DNA of 9,463 nt from Methanosarcinales archaeon. GTDB lineage: Archaea; Halobacteriota; Syntropharchaeia; Alkanophagales; Methanospirareceae. The notes beneath the pieces were generated by a model that ran no database searches, was not told the DNA's origin, and worked only from the letters and a program-made list of their open reading frames with translations. This document shows, one piece after another, positions 1 through 6,418 of this stretch. The first letter of the stretch is position 1; every line of letters starts with the position of its first letter. The stretch spans positions 1 through 9,463 of the forward strand of contig WJOV01000097.1 of NCBI GenBank assembly GCA_009618475.1, in the 5' to 3' direction. The position numbers and the translations under genes are program-made.

Positions 1-1
1 A

Positions 2-172
2 GCAACAGTGGAAGCGATAAAGGCGCGTTGTCCCGAAGTAGAAGTGGAGAGTTTTGGCTTTTACGTAGGTCTTTTCATGGGTATTATTTTCATTGTTCTT
101 TGTGTGATGGCATATCTCTTTTTTTATGCGCTTAGAGTCGTTATCCTGTATCGAGAAATGCTTTTCCCGTAA
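2..172 (+). CDS. C-terminal end of a membrane-anchored protein (5' end outside window)
   Basis: The frame is open from the window edge and encodes 56 residues before a TAA stop. It begins with a soluble stretch (ATVEAIKARCPEVEVES), followed by one strongly hydrophobic segment at about residues 18-44 and a short basic tail (RVVILYREMLFP). The pattern fits a protein anchored by a C-terminal transmembrane helix with a short cytoplasmic tail, or the last helix of a larger membrane protein. Of the forward frames, this is the one whose product has a coherent membrane-protein composition; the frame starting at base 1 gives a low-complexity peptide. I do not recognise the family, and the N-terminal part that would identify it is missing. 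Confidence 0.6.
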   Translation, partial: ATVEAIKARCPEVEVESFGFYVGLFMGIIFIVLCVMAYLFFYALRVVILYREMLFP

Positions 173-187
173 TTATAGTCATTCTTG

Positions 188-200
188 AAAAATGCAAAAA
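188..200 (-). terminator. Possible oligo-T terminator downstream of vapBC remnant
   Basis: Read on the minus strand, two runs of five T separated by GCA lie about 30 bases after the stop of the vapC remnant. Archaeal transcription commonly ends at such T-runs without needing a hairpin. No hairpin is evident here. The assignment rests only on position and composition. Confidence 0.35.
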
Positions 201-229
201 TACTTTTTGTCAACTATAACCCAAACCTT

Positions 230-339
230 TTACCACATTTCGATCTTCAGATGCTCAACTTCTTTGAAGTGCCCATCTCGTGTGACCAAGGTCAGGTCAT
301 ATTGCCGAGCAATTGCGGCAAAAGGAATCTACCACTCAT
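230..339 (-). pseudogene. vapC: vapC toxin remnant with most of the PIN domain deleted
   Basis: The antitoxin stop is overlapped by an ATG (337-339) that opens MSGRFLL, a typical start for a VapC PIN-domain ribonuclease (normally followed by DTN). After those seven codons the reading continues into unrelated residues and stops. In another frame, the same DNA then encodes a perfect VapC C-terminus, from FAAIARQYDLTLVTRDGHF through to the final MW and a TAA at 230-232. Roughly 80-90 residues, including the first catalytic Asp and the central acidic residues, are missing, and the two halves are out of frame. The ribonuclease (normally cutting RNA, often initiator tRNA) must be inactive. The junction sits at CTTTTG/CCGCA, compatible with a deletion between short TTG repeats (inference). 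Confidence 0.8.
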
Positions 340-553
340 TCCAGTCCACCCTCTCACACTCGGCTTCGATAGCCCGAGTCATTGCTTGCAAATCATCGGC
401 TCCAATTGTTCCGGCGAAATGAAGCAGTTGCTTCCCGGGCACCCCTTTTGGTCGAGACAATGCTCGTACAAATTCCAGCACATGTCGTTGTAGTTCATTT
501 GGGAGATAGTCAAGCTGTTTAACAATCTCCGCTTTGATAGATGGGTTGGCCAT
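329..553 (-). CDS. vapB: VapB-type antitoxin (DUF2281-like)
   Basis: This 74-residue protein starts MANPSIKAEIVKQLDYLP and ends RVDWNEW. The N-terminal part (ALPxELQ-like YLPNELQRHVLEFVRAL) followed by a PKGVPGKQLLHFAGTI linker and an acidic C-terminal tail is the arrangement of small antitoxins encoded directly before PIN-domain toxins, where the tail binds and blocks the nuclease. The start at 553 is preferred over the longer frame to 577 because AGGAGGAGAT lies a few bases upstream. Its stop overlaps the ATG of the vapC remnant, the usual translational coupling. With the toxin destroyed it is an orphan antitoxin; it may still bind DNA or neutralise a related toxin elsewhere (inference). 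The family is also common in bacteria, so the pair may have arrived by transfer. Confidence 0.8.
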   Translation of the reverse strand: MANPSIKAEIVKQLDYLPNELQRHVLEFVRALSRPKGVPGKQLLHFAGTIGADDLQAMTRAIEAECERVDWNEW

Positions 554-556
554 TAT

Positions 557-566
557 ATCTCCTCCT
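557..566 (-). promoter_or_regulatory. Strong Shine-Dalgarno site of vapB
   Basis: On the minus strand AGGAGGAGAT stands just before the ATG at 551-553, with about seven bases between AGGAGG and the start. It fixes the antitoxin start at MANPS and rules against the longer frame, whose extra eight residues would overlap the site. Confidence 0.75.
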
Positions 567-621
567 GTTCCGCACACCGCGTAACATACAACTTTTCCTA
601 TTTTATCTTTAGTCGGAAATG

Positions 622-640
622 TTTATAAAGTTATTTATAC
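622..640. promoter_or_regulatory. TATA-like boxes between vapB and the GvpD-like gene
   Basis: TTTATAAA (622-629) is a perfect palindrome, so it could serve either strand; a second box, TTTATAC, follows at 634-640. Read leftward, TTTATAAA is about 70 bases before the vapB start, giving a plausible leader of about 45 bases. These are archaeal TATA-box candidates on sequence and position only. Confidence 0.45.
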
Positions 641-653
641 AACACAAGACGGG

Positions 654-662
654 TTTATAAAA
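654..662 (+). promoter_or_regulatory. TATA box of the GvpD-like gene
   Basis: TTTATAAAA sits where an archaeal TATA box would place transcription start about 27 bases downstream of its centre, near 685. That is almost at the ATG at 687-689 and 13 bases before the TTG at 698, so the transcript would be nearly leaderless. No good Shine-Dalgarno sequence is seen before either codon. Confidence 0.6.
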
Positions 663-697
663 GCAGTAAATACCTTTGACCTTGAAATGGCGAAAAA

Positions 698-2158
698 TTG
701 GAGCGAATAGGCGAAATCACAACAAAAAGCGAAAGGCTTTTATTTACGAATCGGTTATTAAATGATATGAATAGCAGAATACCACCTGAATTGAGGGGGG
801 CGCTATCAGCGGGGGCGGGGTATTCGCTGCTGATAAAGGGGGAGCCGGGGACAGGGAAGACAATGCTTGCATTTGAGATGCTCGACGAGTTCGGGGGCGA
901 TAATGCTATATATCTTTCAGCGAGGATTTCACTTCCCGCTCTTTACAGCCAATTTCCATGGTTGGAAGAACGTGTCGGTTTTAGCGTGGTAGATGCAACT
1001 AAGTTGTATATTTCATCAAAGGCGTTTCCGAGAGCGCACCCTATCTCTGATATTCTTCACCTGAAAATGGTAGAGGAAGGAAAACCTGCTACACTCGTAA
1101 TTGATAGCTGGGAAGCGATAGCATCGGAAGTAAAAGAGGGGAAGAAAGAAGAACTGGAAGCTGCAATAACTGACCTGGTAAGGAATTATGCAACGCAATA
1201 CAAAATGAATTTGATACTCGTATCAGAAACGACTGACACTACTCCGCTCGATTATATTGTTGATGGGATAGTAGAGCTAAGCCGCACAACCATTGACTAC
1301 CGGAGGGCGCGGGAAATGGTGCTAAAGAAATTAAGAGGCACCAGAATAGACCAGCACAAATATGGTTTTACCTTAGATGGTGGCAGATTCCGTTCTTTCA
1401 GTCCTTTCCAGCGGAGGAGGATAGAGAAGCCAAGAAGGGTGGCGGTTGTACCAAATACTGCCACGAATGTATCTACGGGATGTGTGGAGATAGATAGGAT
1501 TTTGGAAGGCGGATTAAACAAGGGAAGCACCACGATAGTAGAATATGGAGATGATTTATCCCTCTTAGGATACCAATCCATCGTCGCTCACCTGATTATA
1601 AACAGCATACAGCAGGGTAATTATTGCGTGAAGATACCGAGTAGTGGCTGGGATGAGCGGCGGTTAAGGAGGGGGATATTGCCCTTCGTGAAGGAAGAGG
1701 ATTATATGAAGTATTTCACGGTCTTTGAGATAAGAAAGGAGAAGAAAGAAGTAAGAGAGAACGTGAAGGTTTTGAAAGGCGAATCAATGGAGGAAGATTT
1801 TCCATTGTTCACGGATTTTATTTCCAATTTAGAACCACCGGTCACGGTTATTATAGGAACGGATTTGTTAGAGTATCAATATCGTTTGAAAACGGTGGCT
1901 AACCTCGCGAGAATGTTGGAGTTATTCTCATATTGGGTAATGGAGGTAAGGGAGGTGGGGAATGTAGGAGTATTTGGAATGCCTACCGGGGGCGCATTGG
2001 GCAAAGAGCTGGGTCACATGGTAACAAATCGCTTTAGGGTTACCGTGCTCGACCGGAGTGTCATCCTTTATTGCAATCGCCCTGATACCAAGTTACATTG
2101 CTTGGAGAATATTATCACCGAAGAAGCGCTTAAGTTAAAGCTCACTGCTTTTGTGTGA
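698..2158 (+). CDS. GvpD/KaiC-like RecA-superfamily ATPase
   Basis: The 486-residue product carries a clear nucleotide-binding site: Walker A GEPGTGKT at residues 48-55 and Walker B ATLVIDSW at 131-138. The layout RIPPELRGAL, then GYSLLIKGEPGTGKT, then IYLSAR resembles GvpD, the haloarchaeal gas-vesicle regulator, more than circadian KaiC: the KaiC catalytic Glu pair after strand 2 is replaced by Ala-Arg. Arg-rich patches at about 239-247 and 320-325 recall the basic regions described for GvpD. A second RecA-like half begins near residue 259 (STGCVEIDRILEGGLNKGS), but its P-loop is gone (EYGDDLSLLGYQ), so only one half should bind ATP. The likely role is a cytoplasmic signalling or regulatory ATPase. 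No gas-vesicle genes are nearby, so gvpD is not assigned as a name. The start is TTG; an ATG at 687 would join in frame if the A-run at 693-697 had one more A. The gene converges on the next one with seven bases between. Confidence 0.85.
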   Translation: MERIGEITTKSERLLFTNRLLNDMNSRIPPELRGALSAGAGYSLLIKGEPGTGKTMLAFEMLDEFGGDNAIYLSARISLPALYSQFPWLEERVGFSVVDATKLYISSKAFPRAHPISDILHLKMVEEGKPATLVIDSWEAIASEVKEGKKEELEAAITDLVRNYATQYKMNLILVSETTDTTPLDYIVDGIVELSRTTIDYRRAREMVLKKLRGTRIDQHKYGFTLDGGRFRSFSPFQRRRIEKPRRVAVVPNTATNVSTGCVEIDRILEGGLNKGSTTIVEYGDDLSLLGYQSIVAHLIINSIQQGNYCVKIPSSGWDERRLRRGILPFVKEEDYMKYFTVFEIRKEKKEVRENVKVLKGESMEEDFPLFTDFISNLEPPVTVIIGTDLLEYQYRLKTVANLARMLELFSYWVMEVREVGNVGVFGMPTGGALGKELGHMVTNRFRVTVLDRSVILYCNRPDTKLHCLENIITEEALKLKLTAFV

Positions 2159-2165
2159 ATATAAT

Positions 2166-3155
2166 TTACTTGCTGGTCTTCGCTGCCGCAGATAGCAACC
2201 GATATTCCTCATACGCCCTTTTTAGAAACTTCGATAGCACTATTGATGCACAATAGAATATCACTAACGCGAAGAATCTCGCATCTCTGAAAAGGTAATC
2301 CAGTGGCACAAAAGCTTCCGTTATACCTTCCAAACCTAATAATCTATACCACCTCATTCCATAGTAAACGAGAACATAAATGTTTATAGCGATTACGCCA
2401 AGGGCAATTCCATGATAGACCTTAACCAAATCCAACCAGCCTTCCTGTTTCTTAGACGTAGAATATATGTGAGCGAAAAAAAGCCAGCCCATGATGAAAA
2501 GAGCGATACCTGAGCACATACTTTCCCCTATGGTTATATTGAAGTCAATGCTTATTACCGTTCGCCATAAAAACGCCAAACCTACTATCACCATCAATGT
2601 CCGCTCATCAGTTATCACCGTGCCTATTAGCTCTTTCAAGCCCATTTCTCTCAGCTTTTTGCCCCTTGCGTATAAATAAGGTGATATGAGATGCAGAAGA
2701 CCCTTCTCTCTGGATAGCGATGTATAATCCTCGTGCATCTTTTGTACGTAATTCGCCGACCACATTACTGCGCAATAAAACACCACTAATGTGAGATATC
2801 GTATATTTCTGAAAAGGAAATCCATTGGTAGAAAAGCTTCTTCGTGCAGTAGCTTATACCATCGCATCGCATAGTAAATAACAACGTAAACGTTTATAGA
2901 GACCATGCTAACGGCAATCCCTTGATAAATCCAATTCGACATTACCCAACCCTTCAGTTCCCTGGACTTGAGATACATGTAAGCAAAGAGAACCCAGCTA
3001 AATAGGATTAGAGCAATACCTGAGCACATACTTTCCCAGAAGGCTATACTCCCGTCGAGGCTTATGTATGTTCGCCAGAAGATCGCTACAATTAATATCG
3101 CTATTATCGTTCGCCCATCCAATATCGCCTTCTCGAAAGAATCTTTTATGCCCAT
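2166..3155 (-). CDS. Tandemly duplicated eight-helix membrane protein, family unknown
   Basis: The 329-residue product consists of two homologous halves, residues about 12-145 and 182-321, joined by a basic linker. Each half has four hydrophobic segments (about 17-31, 43-62, 79-97, 120-137 and the matching ones in the second half). Motifs repeated in both copies are WRT-IS-D (27-34; 197-204), ESMCSGIAL (41-49; 211-219), YY-MRWY-LL (94-103; 264-273) and P-D-LFR near 110-116 and 284-290. It should sit in the cytoplasmic membrane; conserved Arg, Glu, Asp and Cys inside or next to the helices suggest a specific function, but I do not recognise the family. The frame is open to an ATG at 3210-3212, but that codon lies inside the probable TATA box, so the ATG at 3153-3155 is preferred. 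It diverges from the antiporter operon and converges on the ATPase gene. Confidence 0.8.
   Translation of the reverse strand: MGIKDSFEKAILDGRTIIAILIVAIFWRTYISLDGSIAFWESMCSGIALILFSWVLFAYMYLKSRELKGWVMSNWIYQGIAVSMVSINVYVVIYYAMRWYKLLHEEAFLPMDFLFRNIRYLTLVVFYCAVMWSANYVQKMHEDYTSLSREKGLLHLISPYLYARGKKLREMGLKELIGTVITDERTLMVIVGLAFLWRTVISIDFNITIGESMCSGIALFIMGWLFFAHIYSTSKKQEGWLDLVKVYHGIALGVIAINIYVLVYYGMRWYRLLGLEGITEAFVPLDYLFRDARFFALVIFYCASIVLSKFLKRAYEEYRLLSAAAKTSK
2501..2527. repeat. Second copy of a 27-base near-identical repeat in the duplicated membrane protein gene
   Basis: This segment matches 3011-3037 at 26 of 27 bases, with positions 2506-2527 identical to 3016-3037. It encodes the GESMCSGIAL/WESMCSGIAL motif in the second half of the protein. 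The two copies are 510 bases (170 codons) apart. Confidence 0.85.
3011..3037. repeat. First copy of the 27-base near-identical repeat
   Basis: Partner of 2501-2527, encoding ESMCSGIAL in the first half of the membrane protein. The DNA identity here is much higher than over the rest of the two halves, whose protein sequences have diverged considerably. Confidence 0.85.
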
Positions 3156-3210
3156 CTTTATTTGAAAGCCCCTCTCTCTCTTTCTGTTATTTATTTTAAA
3201 AGTAAAAGGC

Positions 3211-3222
3211 ATATAAATATAT
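3211..3222 (-). promoter_or_regulatory. TATA box for the duplicated membrane protein gene
   Basis: On the minus strand the sequence reads ATATATTTATAT. Transcription would begin about 25 bases further on, near 3190, leaving a leader of about 35 bases before the ATG at 3155 with a GAGAGGGG stretch in it. This is the main reason for choosing that start. Confidence 0.55.
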
Positions 3223-3258
3223 TTCGCTTTTTACCTATTTCTCGCAAATCCGGCGTGT

Positions 3259-3266
3259 CACCGGTG
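3259..3266. promoter_or_regulatory. CACCGGTG palindrome in the divergent promoter region
   Basis: A perfect eight-base palindrome, embedded in a GTGTC direct repeat (3255-3259 and 3264-3268), lies between the two divergent TATA boxes, about 24 bases before the operon's box. Being G/C-rich inside an A/T-rich region, it could be an operator for one or both genes. This is position-based inference. Confidence 0.3.
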
Positions 3267-3289
3267 TCCCGCTGGAAAAAAAGATAAGC

Positions 3290-3299
3290 TATATATACT
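3290..3299 (+). promoter_or_regulatory. TATA box of the antiporter operon
   Basis: TATATATACT, preceded by a purine-rich stretch that could be the BRE element, lies about 30 bases before the ATG at 3324. Transcription would start at about 3321, so the first gene of the operon would be nearly leaderless, consistent with the absence of a Shine-Dalgarno site before it. Confidence 0.65.
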
Positions 3300-3323
3300 T
3301 TAAATCTAAAAATCCCCATAAAC

Positions 3324-4838
3324 ATGATAAGCGTAGTTGAACATTTCCCGGTGCTTGTCATTGTAATCTCGCTGCTTTCCGCATTCACTATTTTGATTGT
3401 CGGCAGGCTGAACAAGAAATCTTGCTGTTTCATTTCCTTTGCAACCATTCTCGTCCAACTCGTCATGTCTATTTTTATCCTGAATCATGTCCGTACCGTA
3501 GGAACTATACGTTACTGGCTCGGAGGATGGAGCCCGCCATGGGGCATAGAATATGTCGTTGATGCTTTGAACGCATACATATTGGTCATACTTCTGTTTT
3601 TAGCCCTGTTATGTGTAATGTATTCAAAGAGGAACATAGAGCACGAGTTGCCTCAAAAAATTGCCCATTATTATGTCATTTATCAACTCCTCATCACGGG
3701 TCTGTGCGGTATAACCGTAACCGGCGATATATTTAACATGTACGTGTTCATTGAGATAACGTCCTTATCTTCGTATGCGTTAATAGCTTCGAGGGGTAAA
3801 ATAGCGCTGAAGGCGAGCTTCACTTACCTCGTGCTGGGTTCTATCGGTGCTTGCTTCTTCTTGCTGGGCATAGGTTTTTTATATTCGGTAACGGGTTCGC
3901 TGAACATGCACGACCTCTCGCTTTTATTGCCCCCCTTGTATGGGAATAGAGTAGTTCAGGCGGCTTTTGTCTTCTTCATCGTGGGATTGAGCATAAAAAT
4001 GGCGCTATTCCCGCTTCATACCTGGTTACCGGATGCACATTCATTTGCGCCCGCGGAAATAAGTGCGATGCTTTCCGGTATTATCATCGAAGTTTCCACT
4101 TATGCGTTTATAAGGGTCTGCTTTTCCGTTTTCACGCTGGATTTCATCACACGCTACGTGTCCATATTCGATATTCTCTGCTGGGTAGCAGCGATGGCAA
4201 TGATTTATGGCTCTGTCCTTGCGATAGCACAGTATAACCTGAAAAGGATGCTTGCTTATTCGAGTGTAGCGAATATGGGATATATTATGCTCGGTGTGGG
4301 GCTTTGCACTTCCACCTCTTTCGGACTGACTCCGGCATTGATGCATATACTGAACCATGCATTGATGAAGGCGTGTATGTTCTTAGCTGCCGGTGCTTTC
4401 ATTTACAAGTTTGACCTGTGGGAGATAGAGGATTTTCGTGGTTTGGGCAGGAAAATGCCTTATACAACCATTGCTTTCATTTTAGCTGCTCTTGCGATGA
4501 TCGGAATGCCGCCAAGCGTGGGATTCGTCACGAAATTCTACCTTGCGCTCGCCTGCCTGGAAGCGGGCAAATTTATATTCGTGGCGATGATATTCTTTAG
4601 CACGCTTCTTATCGTATTTTATTTCTGGCGTGTGATTGAATATATGTATATAAGAGTGGAAGAAGAGGAAGAAATAGCAAAAGAAGTAAAAATAGACGAG
4701 ATACCGTGGAGTATGCTCATCCCGGTGTTAGTACTCGGAGTTCTCTGTTTCATCGTGGGAATTATCTGGCTCGTTGAGATACCATTTCCCTTAATGGACG
4801 CGATTAATTCAGGATTGGGTTTGGGGGTGGTGCCATAA
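3324..4838 (+). CDS. mrpD: MrpD/MnhD-type antiporter-like membrane subunit
   Basis: The 504-residue, highly hydrophobic protein (about 14 membrane helices) belongs to the family shared by Mrp Na+/H+ antiporter subunit D and complex I subunits NuoL/M/N. The stretch TGDIFNMYVFIEITSLSSYALIA (residues 133-155) is MrpD-like more than FpoN-like. Proton-path residues visible are Glu144 in helix 5, Lys225 in GLSIKMALFPLHTWLPDAH (broken helix 7) and Lys404 in GFVTKFYL (broken helix 12). The helix-8 lysine usually found in the -KVGVYA-IR motif is replaced by Glu256 (GIIIEVSTYAFIRV). An acidic cytoplasmic loop, VEEEEEIAKE, lies near 445-454. It likely forms a H+ or Na+ channel in the distal membrane arm of an Fpo- or Mrp-like complex. 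First gene of the operon; its stop overlaps the fpoL start by one base (TAATG). It may take the place of FpoN. Confidence 0.88.
   Translation: MISVVEHFPVLVIVISLLSAFTILIVGRLNKKSCCFISFATILVQLVMSIFILNHVRTVGTIRYWLGGWSPPWGIEYVVDALNAYILVILLFLALLCVMYSKRNIEHELPQKIAHYYVIYQLLITGLCGITVTGDIFNMYVFIEITSLSSYALIASRGKIALKASFTYLVLGSIGACFFLLGIGFLYSVTGSLNMHDLSLLLPPLYGNRVVQAAFVFFIVGLSIKMALFPLHTWLPDAHSFAPAEISAMLSGIIIEVSTYAFIRVCFSVFTLDFITRYVSIFDILCWVAAMAMIYGSVLAIAQYNLKRMLAYSSVANMGYIMLGVGLCTSTSFGLTPALMHILNHALMKACMFLAAGAFIYKFDLWEIEDFRGLGRKMPYTTIAFILAALAMIGMPPSVGFVTKFYLALACLEAGKFIFVAMIFFSTLLIVFYFWRVIEYMYIRVEEEEEIAKEVKIDEIPWSMLIPVLVLGVLCFIVGIIWLVEIPFPLMDAINSGLGLGVVP
4823..4832 (+). promoter_or_regulatory. Ribosome binding site of fpoL inside the end of the mrpD-like gene
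   Basis: GGGGGTGGTG lies five bases before the fpoL ATG at 4838-4840, within the last codons of the preceding gene. Together with the one-base stop/start overlap it indicates coupled translation. Confidence 0.6.
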
Positions 4839-6418
4839 TGATACTGATACCACCGGAAGTTGCCTGGTTATGTTTCCTGTTTCCTTTTGCCGGCGCGCTC
4901 TTATCCCCTGTTTTAGCCAGAATCCATCCCATGCTCAGAGATTATGGAGCGCTGTTCTTCTCTTTCCTCGGCGCTCTGTGCAGCTTGATGCTCGTACCTT
5001 ATCTATTTCATCTTGATAAGTTGCCGTTCGAGAGCGCTTTTGTGTGGCTTACCGTACCCATAGAATTGAAAGTTGGTGTTCTGGTTGATCCTTTGAGCAT
5101 AGTGATGGCAAATGTAGTTGCGGTTATAAGCTTCATTATAATGGTTTACTCCCTGGGGTACATGAAGGGCGACCCGTGCTTAACAAGGTGGTGGATGTGG
5201 ATGAATCTTTTCATTGGAAGCATGCTCCTCCTGGTTCTTTCCAATAACCTGCTATTTCTCTTCGTCGGCTGGAAAATGGTAGGGCTGTGTAGCTGGGGGC
5301 TAATAGGTTTTTACTATAAGGACGAGAAGAAATACTGGATAGGTGGTCCTCCACCTACTAAATACACCGTACCTTCTCACTGCGGCTTAAAAGCTATGGT
5401 TGTAACGTCCATGGGGGACGTTCTCATGCTGGGCGGGATTTTAATAATGTATTCATACGCGGGAACTTTAAACATCCTGGAACTCTATGAGACGTCAGCA
5501 ATATGGATACCGGAAATGGCAAAGTCATCGGGAATGATCTTACTGATGAGTATTATGCTTCTTGCAGGACCCATCGGTAAGTCAGCACAATTTCCACTTC
5601 ACGAGTGGCTTCCGGAAGCTATGGCAGGTCCCGGTCCCGTTTCAGCCCTGATCCATGCAGCAACAATGGTTAAAAGCGGCGTTTATATGGTTGCCAGATT
5701 GCTACCAATTTTCTATTACGGCTATTGGGTAGCGGGCTGCATCGAAGCTTCTTATTTCTTCATTTTAATCGCGTGGGTAGGTGCAATTACTGCATTCGTT
5801 GCTGCTACTCAGGGTATGACCGCACTGGAGCTGAAAAAAGCGCTGGCATTTTCTACCGTCAGTCAGATAGGCTACATGATGCTTGCATTGGGAGTAGCAG
5901 GCTTAACTATCTCCAATTTAGAGGGCGGTTTCACGTCAGGAATATTTCACCTGTTTAATCACGCTCTGTTTAAGGCTTGTCTCTTCCTTTGCGCCGGTTC
6001 GGTCATTCACACCGCTCATTCTATTTATATGAACGATATGGGCGCTATCAAGAAGTTCATGCCGTTTACCTGGATTTTCATGCTTATTGCGGCTCTATCG
6101 CTGATGGGTGTTCCGCCACTGCCGGGATTCTGGAGTAAAGACGCCGTTCTTGCGTCAACTCTGGCAACCCATAATTACCCCTTATTCGCACTCGCCCTGA
6201 TTACCGTAGTCATAACTGCATTCTACACAACTCGCTTCATGGGGATGACCTTTCATGGAAGGGAGAGTAAAAACATGGAGAAATTAAAGCAAAAAGGTGC
6301 GCATCTCGGTGAAGCCCACATTACAATGGTGGTTGCATGCGGTGTTTTAGCTATCGTAATTGTTCTATTTGGTTTAGTAGGTCTCCCGTTAGAGCATTTT
6401 TTTGGGAGCGGGATTTGA
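4838..6418 (+). CDS. fpoL: F420H2 dehydrogenase subunit L, N-terminal part (frameshifted)
   Basis: The 526-residue frame is the NuoL/FpoL core: the membrane subunit of complex I-like F420H2 dehydrogenase that carries one proton (or Na+) channel. Diagnostic stretches are VDPLS (84-88), the PSHCGLKAMVVTSMGDV loop (179-195), GPIGKSAQFPLHEWLPEAM (244-262), HAATMVKSGVYMVAR (273-287), ELKKALAFSTVSQIGYMMLALG (331-352) and GFWSKDAVL (430-438). Channel residues Lys248 (helix 7), Lys279 (helix 8) and Lys434/Asp435 (helix 12) are present. The helix-5 glutamate of the usual GWE-VGLCS motif is Lys146 here (GWKMVGLCSW), a striking change. The frame ends early at TGA 6416-6418 after a run of seven T; the remainder of the protein continues in the next frame. 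Without one T, a 699-residue FpoL results, close to the family's length (about 610-700). Start supported by the RBS and the TAATG overlap. Confidence 0.9.
   Translation: MILIPPEVAWLCFLFPFAGALLSPVLARIHPMLRDYGALFFSFLGALCSLMLVPYLFHLDKLPFESAFVWLTVPIELKVGVLVDPLSIVMANVVAVISFIIMVYSLGYMKGDPCLTRWWMWMNLFIGSMLLLVLSNNLLFLFVGWKMVGLCSWGLIGFYYKDEKKYWIGGPPPTKYTVPSHCGLKAMVVTSMGDVLMLGGILIMYSYAGTLNILELYETSAIWIPEMAKSSGMILLMSIMLLAGPIGKSAQFPLHEWLPEAMAGPGPVSALIHAATMVKSGVYMVARLLPIFYYGYWVAGCIEASYFFILIAWVGAITAFVAATQGMTALELKKALAFSTVSQIGYMMLALGVAGLTISNLEGGFTSGIFHLFNHALFKACLFLCAGSVIHTAHSIYMNDMGAIKKFMPFTWIFMLIAALSLMGVPPLPGFWSKDAVLASTLATHNYPLFALALITVVITAFYTTRFMGMTFHGRESKNMEKLKQKGAHLGEAHITMVVACGVLAIVIVLFGLVGLPLEHFFGSGI
6397..6403 (+). 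other. Frameshift site in fpoL at a run of seven T
   Basis: The upstream frame reads CAT TTT TTT GGG and stops four codons later; the downstream frame reads TTG GGA GCG GGA TTT GAA. Removing a single T from the run gives CAT TTT TTG GGA, which joins both frames as LEHFLGAGFEHTLEK without loss of sequence. Causes could be a homopolymer sequencing error, a real one-base insertion, or slippage by polymerase or ribosome that restores the frame in part of the products. Confidence 0.85.

Noticed and set aside
185..493. Plus-strand open frames of 76-102 codons opposite vapBC
   Set aside because: They lie antisense to a recognisable antitoxin and toxin remnant, have no family resemblance and no ribosome binding site.
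3210..3212. Upstream ATG as start of the duplicated membrane protein (348 residues)
   Set aside because: It overlaps the probable TATA box and adds a polar, basic 19-residue extension with no counterpart in the second repeat.
4041..4358. Minus-strand 105-codon frame within the mrpD-like gene
   Set aside because: Composition is typical of an antisense shadow of a membrane-protein gene, and the plus-strand product is clearly conserved.
5725..5958. Plus-strand 77-codon frame inside fpoL
   Set aside because: It is an out-of-frame reading of conserved FpoL codons, and its product is rich in Cys, Arg and Ser with no motif.
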